DNA of 62,974 nucleotides from Phycisphaerales bacterium (GTDB taxonomy: Bacteria > Planctomycetota > Phycisphaerae > Phycisphaerales > UBA1924). The notes under the pieces were generated by a model. That model worked only from the letters and a program-made list of their open reading frames with translations, did not search any database and was not told where the DNA came from. Every line of letters begins with the position of its first letter. Position 1 is the first letter of the stretch. This document shows, one piece after another, positions 41,004 through 49,581 of this stretch. The position numbers and the translations under genes are program-made. The DNA lies in the NCBI GenBank assembly GCA_029260515.1, contig JAJDDC010000049.1:1-62974 (forward strand), written 5' to 3'.

Positions 41004-43121
41004 CTATACGGCTGCTGGTGCAGTGGCTTCCTGTGGCGCGAACGCGACTCCCTGTGGATTCCCGGGGTCGCTCGCTGGCGCTTGGGTTCCCGGCGGAGTC
41101 GGCGACTCACCGCCAGCCCCACCCCCTGGCGGCGGACCTTCTGGGCCCGCTGGCGGCATGAGCGGAGGATTGGGAACTTGGTACCCGAGGGCGATCTGAA
41201 TCCTCGCCCCCATGACGTCGTCGAGCAGTTTTATGTGCGTGAGGATGTGCGCGAGAACGGCAGAGGCTACCCCTTGGTCCTGCCGAGTCTCAACCTTGTT
41301 CAAAAGCGCTGCGTGCTCGCGAATATGCAGCGCGTGGTTGTCGATCATTAGAGCCTCGACCGGGCCGTTCGGAGCTCCCGCTCTGAGGTGTTTGTTCTCA
41401 TCTGAAATCGTGTCGAGCTGCGCTTGGTCGCTACGGGTGAGCGCCTTGAGTTGCCCGGTGTTAAGAACTCGGAGATACTCCTCTGGCGTTCGGACAAAGC
41501 CGTGAGCGAGAAGGTTGTCGGCGATGGCAAGCTTGCCGGCGATAGTCTTCGACAGCGCGTTGCCTGCTCGGACCCGAACCCCGGTTATATTCTCGATCAT
41601 CGACCGCTTGAAGCTTTCGACGTAAGCGGCCTCGTCCTCGCCAACCACACGAACAAGGCGTTCATCATCCTCTCCCATGAAGATGACGAGGTGGCGCAAG
41701 AGGTAGGTCCCCACCTCTTCGATGGCGGCGTAGTAGCTGCGCAGCAAAAAGTCCTGCGCTTGAATCGCCTTCGAGTCCATGACTTTGAGGGACTCGCCGG
41801 TTCGCATGTTCGCTTCCGGCTGACCCCGAGCGACAGAGTTGACGCCCGACGTCATCTCCATCACCTCGGAAAGCTTCTGTATGAAAACGAAAAACTCGTT
41901 CGGAGTCTTAGCGAAGTTGACGCCCTGCGGCGCGATCTGCCCGCCCTCGATGATGAGGACACCGTCACCCATGAGGTTTTCGTTGAGGTCGGATCCGGGC
42001 GGAACCCATATCGCCTGGATTCCCGCTGCCGAGTGATTCGTAAGAATCGTCGACATCTCCGAGTTGAGCGCCTCTTGGGGACCCTGGAGGTCGTTCGCAC
42101 TCGAATACCCGAAGCTCGTAAGCGGGATCTCCGATGGGACGATACGGAACAGCGGCAGCCTCTCGTAGTTGCAATCACTCGGCGGCCCCAATTCAACACC
42201 GTCACCGCAGTACCTGAAGTCGGCCCCCCCAGGGCAGCCGGGGGAGTCAAGGTGGACGAAGTGGTACACAGGGACGAGGTCGGTCTCTGACCTCTCGTCA
42301 AAACCAAACATCCCGTACCCGACCTGAGTCCTCCCTCGAGCGTCATCGCCAGCAAGGAATGGCATGTTGCGGATCCGCTCAGCGTCCTCTTCGTTCTCCA
42401 CCTGGGTGGCAACGTCGAAACGGTTCTCGAAGGTGCGAACGATGCACCACTGAATATCCTCGAAATCCTGGACCGAGTAGTCCCAAACAACGTCGTACAG
42501 CGATGGATTCGAGAGCCGGTAGTCGCCCTCGTGCATTACGTCAGTGACGTAGTCCTCTATGCCCTCGTCGTAGATCGGCATTCCGCCCTCGTCGAGGACT
42601 TGCTCCTCATCGACAAGCCTCCCCGCGGTCCCGTCCCATGGAGCCCAGAGAAAGCCCATCTGAAGGACAAGTCCGTGAGTAACGGCGCGACGCAGCTTTT
42701 TGTCGAGCTTCCCCTCAACGAGATAGTCCTCGACGATGGCGTCGCCGAGCTGCGCGTTCTTCATGGAGTCCGCATCAGCCCGAGAAGCCTCCGTGTCGAA
42801 CGCCGGCCGATTCTGCGTCACGAGGTTGTCGACATGCATCAGTAACTCTCGGAAGTGGTTCACCCCGATCATCTTCATGTCGCCACGGCCAATCGACTTG
42901 ATTGCCGTCGAGCCCGCGCCTCGATCCCCGCCAGTGAAGATGCCGTTGAAGTAGTCCCAGTTTCTCGATGAGTTCTGCCAGTAGTTGCTCGTGTCCATGC
43001 GGTCGGCGAAGTCGACAAACTTCGACTCGCAGTGAGCCGCGAGCTTGTCGCCTTTCTTCTCGGTGGCCCAATACCTCCCGCCGAGTTCTCTCGTTTCTCC
43101 TGTTCCTGTGTACTCTGCCAT
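41004..43121 (-). CDS. portal protein
   Basis: 705 aa. The N-terminal half has W-D-Y-F-N-G-I-F and V-D-N-L-V-T-Q-N-R-P (clip/wing region). The middle has I-P-L-T-S-F-G-Y-S-S-A-N-D-L-Q-G-P-Q-E-A-L-N, typical of podovirus portals. A Pro/Gly-rich tail ends it. The start at ATG 43121 is preferred to the longer reading from 43163, which overlaps the terminase gene more. Confidence 0.85.
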   Translation of the reverse strand: MAEYTGTGETRELGGRYWATEKKGDKLAAHCESKFVDFADRMDTSNYWQNSSRNWDYFNGIFTGGDRGAGSTAIKSIGRGDMKMIGVNHFRELLMHVDNLVTQNRPAFDTEASRADADSMKNAQLGDAIVEDYLVEGKLDKKLRRAVTHGLVLQMGFLWAPWDGTAGRLVDEEQVLDEGGMPIYDEGIEDYVTDVMHEGDYRLSNPSLYDVVWDYSVQDFEDIQWCIVRTFENRFDVATQVENEEDAERIRNMPFLAGDDARGRTQVGYGMFGFDERSETDLVPVYHFVHLDSPGCPGGADFRYCGDGVELGPPSDCNYERLPLFRIVPSEIPLTSFGYSSANDLQGPQEALNSEMSTILTNHSAAGIQAIWVPPGSDLNENLMGDGVLIIEGGQIAPQGVNFAKTPNEFFVFIQKLSEVMEMTSGVNSVARGQPEANMRTGESLKVMDSKAIQAQDFLLRSYYAAIEEVGTYLLRHLVIFMGEDDERLVRVVGEDEAAYVESFKRSMIENITGVRVRAGNALSKTIAGKLAIADNLLAHGFVRTPEEYLRVLNTGQLKALTRSDQAQLDTISDENKHLRAGAPNGPVEALMIDNHALHIREHAALLNKVETRQDQGVASAVLAHILTHIKLLDDVMGARIQIALGYQVPNPPLMPPAGPEGPPPGGGAGGESPTPPGTQAPASDPGNPQGVAFAPQEATAPAAV

Positions 43122-43125
43122 TTTT

Positions 43126-44640
43126 CTATCCCTTCCCAAAAACCCGGTTGAGCAAGCCACCAAACTCCACCGGACTTGAAGACTCCTCTTTATTCTCTTC
43201 GACAGATAGTTGGAACGTCGTGTCTGGATCTCTGAGCGCGTCAGGGAACGGGTTGCGATCCCTCCGCGTCATTCTGCTGAGATAGTTCAACGCGGCAATG
43301 CCATCAAGGTGCCCGAGGGTATCGGAGCGAGCCCACTTGGTTCGAGCCTCGTTCATGACTCCGTTGTCGAGCTGGTAAATAAGCTGAACGCAACTCGGGT
43401 CGATGATGATCCCTCCGCGCTGAATTTCCGTTCGAAGCCTATTTAGGGCTGTGTCCTTGTCGTATTTCTCAGCAGGGTAAACCGTGAGGCCGTGATCTTT
43501 TTTGAAGTCGATCAGTTGCTGCAAGGGAGCGTCGGCAAAGCGACGTATTTCCGTCTGCCTCGGCCACAATTCCTCCTGCACCTCCTCGAGCATCGCGACG
43601 ATCTCGCCTGAGGACATGTACTGACCCCACACCTCGCGCTTCACAATGAGCTTGCGCTCACAGAAATCCCAATAAGCGAAAAGTGCGTGCGTGTAATCCT
43701 TCGCCCCGGAGTCGAAGCAGATATCGCGCAGGAAGTAACGGGGGTCGCTCCAGCTCCTTATGCTCTTCTCTCGAACCTTCTGCCACTCCGGGATGACCAT
43801 TCGCGAGGTGTCGGTTATATGGGCGCACTCCATCTCACGCCGCCAGCCGACCGAGTCCTTACTGCCAACCTCCGACAAGACGACGGCCTTGTCCTCGTGG
43901 GAGCAGTCACGATTGGCGGATGCCGGCATGAAAAAGTAGCGCCCCGCTTTTTGCGCTCGCGGGATGTACTTGGTGATGAAGGGGTGGTCCATCGACGGGG
44001 GCGGCGTCGAGATCATCGCGAAGAGGGGATCCTTGCGACGAATGAATTGATGGACGAGGACCTCGCCGATCAGATACTCCAGGCGCTTCATCTGCCCGGC
44101 CTCGTCAAGGACGATGGCGTCCGAGGCCTCGCCACGCGTCGCGTCCGGGTCTTCGTTCGTCCCGTAGCACGCAATCACCGACTCGGGGATCACCCCGCCG
44201 TCCTTGAGCTCAGGGTTTCGAAATGTCCAGGTGAGCCCTGACTTGTGCGGCTTGAGATGCGGCGGGCAGTCGCGGAGGATTCGCGGGAGGTTCGAGCGAA
44301 CGATCTTCCCGCACTGCTTCTCCGTGGGCGCGAAGTACTTCGTGAGCTGCCAGGGGCGCGAGAGGCAGCGCATGACGAGGATGTTCAGCCAGAGGTAGGA
44401 CTTCCCGAAGCGTCGGTGCGTCTCGCCGACAAAGGGCAGTGGCGACGGGGCGTCCTTGTGGACTCGGCTGATGAAGTCCGCCAGCTTTGTCTGTCCGTAT
44501 GGGCGGAACTGGTAGAAGAGATCTCCGGAGTCCCACATGCTCGCGATGACAGCCGCCCGCACTTGCGGGTCCTGCATGTACTTCCGGAGCTTCCCCGGAG
44601 TGTCAACGGTCGTGATGTTGGCGGAGTTCGTTCCTGACAA
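43126..44640 (-). CDS. terL: terminase large subunit
   Basis: 504 aa. Walker A variant G-E-T-H-R-R-F-G-K-S (72-81), Walker B I-V-L-D-E (176-180), the C-motif region I-S-T-P-P (near 212) and nuclease-domain acids (D-I-C-F-D-S-G-A near 310 and D-A-P near 375). It packages DNA through the portal and cuts the concatemer. The first codon is TTG at 44640, 38 bp inside the small-subunit gene; no ATG lies near, so the start is less certain. Confidence 0.93.
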   Translation of the reverse strand: MSGTNSANITTVDTPGKLRKYMQDPQVRAAVIASMWDSGDLFYQFRPYGQTKLADFISRVHKDAPSPLPFVGETHRRFGKSYLWLNILVMRCLSRPWQLTKYFAPTEKQCGKIVRSNLPRILRDCPPHLKPHKSGLTWTFRNPELKDGGVIPESVIACYGTNEDPDATRGEASDAIVLDEAGQMKRLEYLIGEVLVHQFIRRKDPLFAMISTPPPSMDHPFITKYIPRAQKAGRYFFMPASANRDCSHEDKAVVLSEVGSKDSVGWRREMECAHITDTSRMVIPEWQKVREKSIRSWSDPRYFLRDICFDSGAKDYTHALFAYWDFCERKLIVKREVWGQYMSSGEIVAMLEEVQEELWPRQTEIRRFADAPLQQLIDFKKDHGLTVYPAEKYDKDTALNRLRTEIQRGGIIIDPSCVQLIYQLDNGVMNEARTKWARSDTLGHLDGIAALNYLSRMTRRDRNPFPDALRDPDTTFQLSVEENKEESSSPVEFGGLLNRVFGKG

Positions 44641-45064
44641 TCTTCTTGGCCTCGGCAGTGTTCAGGATGACCTGAACGGCTACTGCCGGGACTGCTGGAC
44701 CCTCGCCCGTCGCTGGAACGTTCACGTTCTTAGCGTGGTGATCGAGGAGGATCTTCGAAGAGGCAAGAATCGCGGCGGGGTCTTCATTGTTCGTAAGCTG
44801 GTCTTCGAGAGCGGCGACAGCCTTAACCCCGGCACGGGCGAGACTACTCTCCACGGCTTGCATCGTACACTGCCTCGCGAGCCTGAGCTTCGCTTCATTC
44901 TCGGGGTTCGCCAGGATGTCGACGACCTCGAACGCCTTCATCTCGAGATTCGCTGCGATCTCAGCGGGCGGAAGTCCCGCAGCGCCCATGCCGAGAACTT
45001 GGTCGACCTTGCCCTCGTAGACCTTCTGGACCGCTAGTAGTTCGGGGCCTCCGACGTCTTCCAT
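44603..45064 (-). CDS. terminase small subunit (putative)
   Basis: 153 aa. V-L-G-M-G-A-A-G-L-P-P-A-E-I-A-A-N-L (residues 24-41) is an HTH-like segment and the rest is helical, ending basic (K-K-I-V-R-N-E-L-R). Position directly before terL, overlapping it by 38 bp, supports a DNA-recognition role. Start at ATG 45064, one base past the upstream TAG. Confidence 0.7.
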   Translation of the reverse strand: MEDVGGPELLAVQKVYEGKVDQVLGMGAAGLPPAEIAANLEMKAFEVVDILANPENEAKLRLARQCTMQAVESSLARAGVKAVAALEDQLTNNEDPAAILASSKILLDHHAKNVNVPATGEGPAVPAVAVQVILNTAEAKKIVRNELRQHHDR

Positions 45065-45065
45065 G

Positions 45066-45290
45066 CTACGCGTCCCTACCGCCCAACGCTCGCCCCAGCC
45101 TGTCAGGATGGGATCCGACGCCCTTCGCCAAGTCGAGACCCTTCTTCTCTGCGGACTCGAGACGCTCGAGGATCTCGACAAGGGCAGAGCAAAGGGGGAC
45201 CTTTTCTTCCGAAGACCCGACGCCCCTAAACGCAATCTCCTGCTTGAGGACGTCGATCGACTCGATGCACTTCTTGATCGTTTCTTGCAT
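45066..45290 (-). CDS. hypothetical helical protein (74 aa)
   Basis: Helical and charged with Leu heptads (C-I-E-S-I-D-V-L-K-Q-E-I, V-E-I-L-E-R-L). Sits just upstream of the terminase pair and could be part of its complex. Not recognised. Confidence 0.55.
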   Translation of the reverse strand: MQETIKKCIESIDVLKQEIAFRGVGSSEEKVPLCSALVEILERLESAEKKGLDLAKGVGSHPDRLGRALGGRDA

Positions 45291-45294
45291 GGCT

Positions 45295-45720
45295 TTAACT
45301 GTACGACGACCGATCCGTCAGCTCGTGGACACGCTCAAGCCTCTCCTTCTCCTCCGCGTCTTCGTCGCGATATTTCTCCGCGACGGACGTCGGGACCTTC
45401 ACCTCAGACTTCATAATGTCCGAAAGGAAGTCCGCGAGAGTGGTGAGCACTCCGACCTCTCCTCGGTCTTCTCGGCGATCGGCGAGAACCTGCAAGGATA
45501 GCGTCGCGGGCGCTCGTCCATCGACGACAACGAAGATCGAAGGGTGAATGCGATGTTCGGTGTCGGGGTGGATGCTGATCTTTATCGACGTCTGCCCCCC
45601 GAGGAGGGCCTCCATGAGATGTTTCAACTCTTTCGGATCAAGGCTGATCGAGCGGCGCTTCGACTCTGCCTTGTCAGCCTCGCTCTGTTTCGCCGTAACG
45701 TTTGGGCTATTTCTCGGCAT
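45295..45720 (-). CDS. hypothetical protein (141 aa)
   Basis: Basic N-terminus with a helix (P-K-E-L-K-H-L-M-E-A-L-L), a central strand block (S-I-K-I-S-I-H-P, S-I-F-V-V-V-D-G) and an acidic helical C-terminus. Overlaps its upstream neighbour by 14 bp. Not recognised. Confidence 0.55.
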   Translation of the reverse strand: MPRNSPNVTAKQSEADKAESKRRSISLDPKELKHLMEALLGGQTSIKISIHPDTEHRIHPSIFVVVDGRAPATLSLQVLADRREDRGEVGVLTTLADFLSDIMKSEVKVPTSVAEKYRDEDAEEKERLERVHELTDRSSYS

Positions 45721-46195
45721 CGTCGTCCTCTCCTGGGTTCAATTGGCCGCCACTAACTCGCAGCGGGCTGAGGTCTGAGAAAAAGTCTTCGTCCTCTCGG
45801 CTCAGGAAGAAGTCGTCAGAGCTCCGAAGTTCTTCCTTCTCCTCTTTTTTCGGCTTTATGCGCCTGAGGACAGAGGTCATCCAGCAAGCCACTGATAGAG
45901 TAATGCGCGAAAGCGGGACTGTCGAGCGCAGCACAAAGAGGAGGCCGCGCCACTTGGTCCCCCGAACGAACTCGACAACGCCGATCTTCGTCATCTCGCA
46001 CCCGGCCCTGCTGTGGCTCGCTGTGGCCGAGAGGTGGGGGAACGGCATCCACTCCCGGGTCTTTGGGTAGTAGAGACAGAACTCGCCTCGCCTCTGATAG
46101 TAGGACCGCCAAACGCCGATAAAGCATTCGGAGTCGTAGAGAAGCGAGGACTGATTTCCTTCGGCGGGACGGCGAACTGCGAAGTACAGGCTCAT
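45707..46195 (-). CDS. hypothetical protein (162 aa)
   Basis: Aromatic-rich N-terminal half (Y-Y-Q-R-R-G-E-F-C-L-Y-Y), a hydrophobic stretch near 85-105, and an acidic C-terminus (S-S-D-D-F-F-L-S-R-E-D-E). Possible weak membrane association. First gene of the terminase-side transcription unit, after a terminator. Confidence 0.55.
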   Translation of the reverse strand: MSLYFAVRRPAEGNQSSLLYDSECFIGVWRSYYQRRGEFCLYYPKTREWMPFPHLSATASHSRAGCEMTKIGVVEFVRGTKWRGLLFVLRSTVPLSRITLSVACWMTSVLRRIKPKKEEKEELRSSDDFFLSREDEDFFSDLSPLRVSGGQLNPGEDDDAEK

Positions 46196-46219
46196 ACTTC
46201 CTACAACAACCTTTTCACT

Positions 46220-46229
46220 GCTTGCAAGC
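46220..46229. promoter_or_regulatory. palindrome GCTTGCAAGC, site A
   Basis: A perfect 10-bp palindrome just past the terminator, in front of the gene starting at 46195. Identical to 49496-49505; near-copies lie at 50351-50363 and 59852-59863. Candidate operator or phage promoter element. Confidence 0.4.
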
Positions 46230-46233
46230 CAGC

Positions 46234-46272
46234 AAAAAAAGCCCCCGAGAGCGCTGATCGCCTTCGAGGGCT
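46234..46272 (-). terminator. rho-independent terminator
   Basis: Minus strand: GCCCTCGA (46272-46265) pairs with TCGGGGGC (46248-46241), followed by seven T. It ends the unit carrying the DUF1064 nuclease and separates it from the terminase unit. Confidence 0.85.
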
Positions 46273-46308
46273 CGAAACTGAGAGGCTCCCTGGACTCTCG
46301 TCTCCCAC

Positions 46309-46767
46309 CTAAACCACTTCAACTTTTATTCCGTACCTCTCGCGCATCTGGCGGATCTTCTGCCTCGAAAGTTGGGTCTCGCCGGCGTAGCCCTTTACGT
46401 CTACGACACGGATCGTGCCGTCGAGATCCTCGATGACGAAGTCTGCGATGTACTTGCAGCCCTCGAGCTGGAACGGAACCTGGAACTTGAAGTCCGCGAT
46501 TTCTCCGCGGTCCTTCATCTTCTGAACCTTCGCGTAGTAGTCCGCTTCCTTTTTCGACCCGCAGTGAAGCCCAACCCCCTTACAGCTTCGGCAGACTTTC
46601 TCAGCGTTGCGCTCTTTGTCTGTCTTGCGGCGCGGCTTCTTCGTCTTCTCGTCGATCGGACCGGGGAGGACTTTCCAGCGGAAGAGGCACTTGGGGCAAA
46701 TCCACATAGGATTCGCGCGCCACTTCGTGTGCCGCTCGCCCTGTCGAGTCAGCCGCGGCATCCTCAT
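46309..46767 (-). CDS. DUF1064-type PD-(D/E)XK nuclease with zinc ribbon (152 aa)
   Basis: A zinc ribbon near the N-terminus (C-P-K-C-L-F and C-R-S-C-K-G-V-G-L-H-C) is followed by S-K-K-E-A-D-Y-Y (E = first acidic residue), I-A-D-F-K-F-Q, Y-I-A-D-F-V-I and V-V-D-V-K-G (D-x-K core). This order fits DUF1064, a Holliday-junction-resolvase-like family common in phages. The zinc ribbon insert is less usual. Confidence 0.75.
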   Translation of the reverse strand: MRMPRLTRQGERHTKWRANPMWICPKCLFRWKVLPGPIDEKTKKPRRKTDKERNAEKVCRSCKGVGLHCGSKKEADYYAKVQKMKDRGEIADFKFQVPFQLEGCKYIADFVIEDLDGTIRVVDVKGYAGETQLSRQKIRQMRERYGIKVEVV

Positions 46768-47243
46768 GCGCCCGCTGCCTTGCGCGCGGCGCGCTTCGCT
46801 TCAATTCTCGCGGAGAGCTCAAGCATCTTCGCTTCGTTCGACTCCTTCTTTACCGCGCTCGCCCTCCCCGCTCTCGCCTTCTTCTCCCTGGCGTTCGCTA
46901 TCACGTGCGCCATTGGGTCTGCGAATCGCTCCTCCGCAGAAATCGACGAGAGATACTTCTGGAAGCTCGAAGTTTCCGTAGGCTTCGAGGAAGACCTCGT
47001 TGAGCGTTCTGCGGCAACCCTGCGGCGCTTCGCCACTGCGTTTCGACATGACTTGTTCACGTCCTCCGGATTCGGCAGTGTGTTCTTAGACTCCCAGCGA
47101 AGATCCTCGAGAGCCTCGCGCACAACGGCCTCGTCGAAGCCTTTCATTGAGCGGTCGAATAAAACTCGCATGGATTGAGTCACTTTGTATCCCGGCCACA
47201 GGCTCGCCAAAAAGTCGACGAGCTGTCCTCTGCTCTCCCTCAT
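46764..47243 (-). CDS. hypothetical protein, possible replisome accessory (159 aa)
   Basis: The N-terminal 70 residues (L-A-S-L-W-P-G-Y, V-V-R-E-A-L-E-D-L-R-W-E-S-K-N-T-L-P-N-P-E-D-V) resemble the small helical domain of phage helicase-loader-type proteins. The rest is basic and Lys/Arg/Ala-rich. The similarity is weak and I give no firm function. ATGA overlap with the nuclease gene. Confidence 0.45.
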   Translation of the reverse strand: MRESRGQLVDFLASLWPGYKVTQSMRVLFDRSMKGFDEAVVREALEDLRWESKNTLPNPEDVNKSCRNAVAKRRRVAAERSTRSSSKPTETSSFQKYLSSISAEERFADPMAHVIANAREKKARAGRASAVKKESNEAKMLELSARIEAKRAARKAAGA

Positions 47244-47283
47244 CTTCCATCCCTCTGCACTCCTCTGCTAAAACAGACCAAGG

Positions 47284-47306
47284 GGGGCGGCGCTCTCAAC
47301 CGCCCC
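47284..47306 (-). terminator. GC-rich hairpin
   Basis: GGGGCGG/CCGCCCC stem with a 9-nt loop downstream of the gene ending at 47321; a T-rich stretch follows about ten bases on. Moderate terminator candidate. Confidence 0.5.
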
Positions 47307-47320
47307 TCTATTCCAAGGGC

Positions 47321-47617
47321 TCACCAACGGCGAACCAGCCTCTCCCTCCAGAACGATTGCTCGCCCTGAAACTCCCCTGCCTCCCGAAGGCACTTTTGTG
47401 CCGCAGTCTCCCCCTTGGCCTCTGAATCCCTCCAACGAATCTCTTCCTCTTTGCTCGAAAGCTTCACTCCGCATGGCAAGCAGATCGTCTGCCCCCTCCA
47501 GCGAAGTCGCTCATCCGAGAAATCGATATCGTCATTGCAGACCGGGCAAATCGGAAGCTCTGCCTTCGGCACTGCGATGACGGGGGCCTTGCGCGTGACG
47601 TGCTCAGTGTGCGGCAT
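47321..47617 (-). CDS. small zinc-finger protein (98 aa)
   Basis: C-P-V-C-N (C-x2-C) and C-L-P-C (C-x2-C) some 22 residues apart make a zinc knuckle in the N-terminal half; the C-terminus is charged helix. Starts at ATG 47617 with GGGGGAG upstream and overlaps the previous gene by 14 bp. Possibly a DksA-like or HNH-lacking zinc protein; not assigned. Confidence 0.55.
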   Translation of the reverse strand: MPHTEHVTRKAPVIAVPKAELPICPVCNDDIDFSDERLRWRGQTICLPCGVKLSSKEEEIRWRDSEAKGETAAQKCLREAGEFQGEQSFWRERLVRRW

Positions 47618-47843
47618 CCGAAGCTCCCCCTGCTGCACGAGTCTCCCGCAGCTCTCGGATGGTCTCGAGGCCACCCTGAAGATTGCCGATGAACTTTACG
47701 AGCGACTCTTCATCGAACGATAAGAAGGCGACCGACGAGTCGAAGTTCATCACAAAGCGCTCGCCGCCAGGAGCAGGGCTGACTCCGTAGAGTATCGCCA
47801 CTGCTCCGCCTGGCTGTCCTGTCTTTTTGTTTTCCTCGAACAC
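47604..47843 (-). CDS. hypothetical protein (79 aa)
   Basis: Begins with GTG at 47843 behind GAGGAGG. Two strand segments (A-V-A-I-L-Y-G-V, V-A-F-L-S-F-D) and a C-terminal helix. Not recognised. Confidence 0.5.
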   Translation of the reverse strand: MFEENKKTGQPGGAVAILYGVSPAPGGERFVMNFDSSVAFLSFDEESLVKFIGNLQGGLETIRELRETRAAGGASDAAH

Positions 47844-47918
47844 GCCGCCTCCTCAGTGCGGTGACTTCTTACCTCTGTCGCGAGGGCCATCCAGGATAGG
47901 GGCGCGCTACCGCAGAGG

Positions 47919-48089
47919 TCAAGCCCCGCGCCTTTTCAGGTAAGCCACGAGCGCCTTTTCAACGATATCGGTAAGCGCTGTGTCACCGCTTGTGCGAAAT
48001 TTCTCCAGACGGCGGCTCAAATCCATCGTGATGTAGGTCGATATCGCCACCTTGTACGCCCTCTCAGGCGGTCTTTTTGCTGCGGCCAT
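47919..48089 (-). CDS. small ribbon-helix-helix protein (56 aa)
   Basis: Reads M-A-A-A-K-R-P-P-E-R-A-Y-K-V, then a strand (I-S-T-Y-I-T-M-D), helix (L-S-R-R-L-E-K-F-R) and second helix (T-D-I-V-E-K-A-L-V-A-Y-L-K-R-R). This is a standard ribbon-helix-helix DNA-binding layout. The second regulator of this type in the window; likely target unknown. Confidence 0.65.
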   Translation of the reverse strand: MAAAKRPPERAYKVAISTYITMDLSRRLEKFRTSGDTALTDIVEKALVAYLKRRGA

Positions 48090-48157
48090 TTACTTGCGCC
48101 TTCCGAGGCTTCGACTGTAAAATCCCGAACGCCGGGCCTCGATGAGGCGCAGCGGGA

Positions 48158-48814
48158 TCATTCATTCCCGCGCTTGGGCGGCAAATCCCGAGCGCGGGTT
48201 TTTCCTGCCTTCTCCGCTTGGCGCTCGGCCTTCCACGGGATTGGCCTGGCGTACGACGCGTCAACGCCAACCACCGTGAAGGTGTCGGCGAAAGTCTCTA
48301 CGAGGTGTCCGAGCGGTATTCCGTAGACGTAGAGCACCGATGGGTACGGCGGGGCTTTTCCGATGTTGCCCCACTCGTCGATAAACTCAATCTTCCCAAG
48401 CCACACCTCCGCCGTCAGGTTCGCGGAGGAGTAGACCTCCATGCGCTGCGGCATCTCAAGGCGGTTCGCCGGCAGGAGCAGGAACCCGAAGGCTCCGCGG
48501 TCAACGGCGCTCAAGCACTTGCGAATCCAGTCGTAAGTCGGGGCGGGGTCACCCCTCTTCTGCCCTGGCCGTGAGTACGGCGGGTTGCAAAAGAACGACC
48601 GCTTCCCCCAGTCCATCGAGAGCCCGTCGTCATCCTTCGTGTAGAAGGTCTCCGCGCCGACCGGGTTGTCGCTCGTCGTGCAAGGGTCCAACTCGATGTC
48701 GACATCCCTCCTCCACGCAATCGCACTACAAACTTCTCGCACCGGCCCGAGAACAAGCTCCGGCGTAAACCACTCGTTCGAGCGGCCCGTTTTCTCTGGA
48801 ACCGCCGAGGTCAA
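48158..48814 (-). CDS. dam: phage DNA N6-adenine methyltransferase
   Basis: 218 aa with W-F-T-P (15-18), the first acidic strand I-E-L-D-P-C (40-45), the catalytic F-C-N-P-P-Y (75-80) and the downstream F-L-L-L-P-A-N-R and I-E-F-I-D-E-W-G strands of the phage Dam family. It would methylate adenine in phage DNA, probably against host restriction. The start is TTG at 48814, overlapping the upstream TGA (TTGA) behind GAGGAGG. Confidence 0.9.
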   Translation of the reverse strand: MTSAVPEKTGRSNEWFTPELVLGPVREVCSAIAWRRDVDIELDPCTTSDNPVGAETFYTKDDDGLSMDWGKRSFFCNPPYSRPGQKRGDPAPTYDWIRKCLSAVDRGAFGFLLLPANRLEMPQRMEVYSSANLTAEVWLGKIEFIDEWGNIGKAPPYPSVLYVYGIPLGHLVETFADTFTVVGVDASYARPIPWKAERQAEKAGKTRARDLPPKRGNE

Positions 48815-49158
48815 GACTCGCCCTCCTCGGCGTGAGACTCATCACCCCCGGCTACTGGGTCCTCCGGAGCTTGCGGCGTGAGTTCCTCCCGCATCACGAA
48901 GTCGTAAGCCCTCGCCTTGAAGATGTCGATCGCGGCGGAGAGGTGCTCAAGAGCCATCTTCGCCTGCCCGTTACCCACTTCGTTGGCGATCTCGGGACGC
49001 AGGGGTATTTGCGACATCGCAGCCAAGAGTATCGATCGCGACTGGCCGAGTGCGGAGATAAACGATGCGGCGTTCACGAAGTGCCCGGCGGCGGGGCTCA
49101 TTTCCGGGTCGGGCCCGTCTTCTGGTAGAGCAGTAACGACTGGTGGCTCGCTGCTCAT
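48811..49158 (-). CDS. hypothetical protein (115 aa)
   Basis: Helical and acidic; central helices (F-I-S-A-L-G-Q-S-R-S-I-L-L-A-A-M, L-E-H-L-S-A-A-I-D-I-F-K). Starts at ATG 49158, overlapping the upstream stop. Not recognised. Confidence 0.55.
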   Translation of the reverse strand: MSSEPPVVTALPEDGPDPEMSPAAGHFVNAASFISALGQSRSILLAAMSQIPLRPEIANEVGNGQAKMALEHLSAAIDIFKARAYDFVMREELTPQAPEDPVAGGDESHAEEGES

Positions 49159-49343
49159 TTCGCGACCTCCGCAAGCTGTCCGAGTGCGTGCCTCGTTCGG
49201 CGATACCACGCCCGCTTCTCTTTAGCACTAAGCGAGTAGTAGCGTCTCTTCATCAGGTCTCTCAGGTTTGTCGACACCCTCCCGCCCCTGCGGTTCGAGG
49301 CTGCGACTATCTTGCCGATGATCTTCGCGGCGCGGCCATTCAT
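49155..49343 (-). CDS. small basic protein (62 aa)
   Basis: Very basic and helical (R-A-A-K-I-I-G-K, L-M-K-R-R-Y-Y-S-L-S-A-K-E-K-R-A-W-Y-R-R-T-R-H). ATG 49343 has CAGGAGACACGCCA upstream. May bind nucleic acid. Confidence 0.55.
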   Translation of the reverse strand: MNGRAAKIIGKIVAASNRRGGRVSTNLRDLMKRRYYSLSAKEKRAWYRRTRHALGQLAEVAK

Positions 49344-49361
49344 TGGCGTGTCTCCTGGCAG

Positions 49362-49397
49362 AAAAAAAGGGCGACCGGGTGAGGAGCCAGGTCGCCC
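49362..49397 (-). terminator. rho-independent terminator
   Basis: Minus strand: GGGCGACC/GGTCGCCC (49397-49390 with 49376-49369), then seven T. It lies directly in front of the 62-aa gene, leaving little room for its promoter, so that gene may be read through at low level. Confidence 0.85.
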
Positions 49398-49495
49398 GAA
49401 GGGGTCTTGGTTGCCAACGCCGCAGCGTCGACCAGAGGAAGAGAGTGAGCTTGAGTTGTTCTCTTTGTTGCGAAGAGCTTAACATTGCCAGCCAT

Positions 49496-49505
49496 GCTTG
49501 CAAGC
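49496..49505. promoter_or_regulatory. palindrome GCTTGCAAGC, site B
   Basis: Second perfect copy of the palindrome at 46220-46229, again beside a terminator and in front of a leftward gene group. Confidence 0.4.
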
Positions 49506-49513
49506 CTTGAGAG

Positions 49514-49552
49514 AAAAAAGCCCGGGAGACGGAGACGGATCGCCCCCCAGGC
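49514..49552 (-). terminator. rho-independent terminator
   Basis: Minus strand: GCCTGGG (49552-49546) pairs with CCCGGGC (49526-49520), followed by TTTTTT. It ends the gene at 49582-49869. Confidence 0.8.
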
Positions 49553-49581
49553 AAGTTGCCGCTAAACAAGTGGACGCTCGC

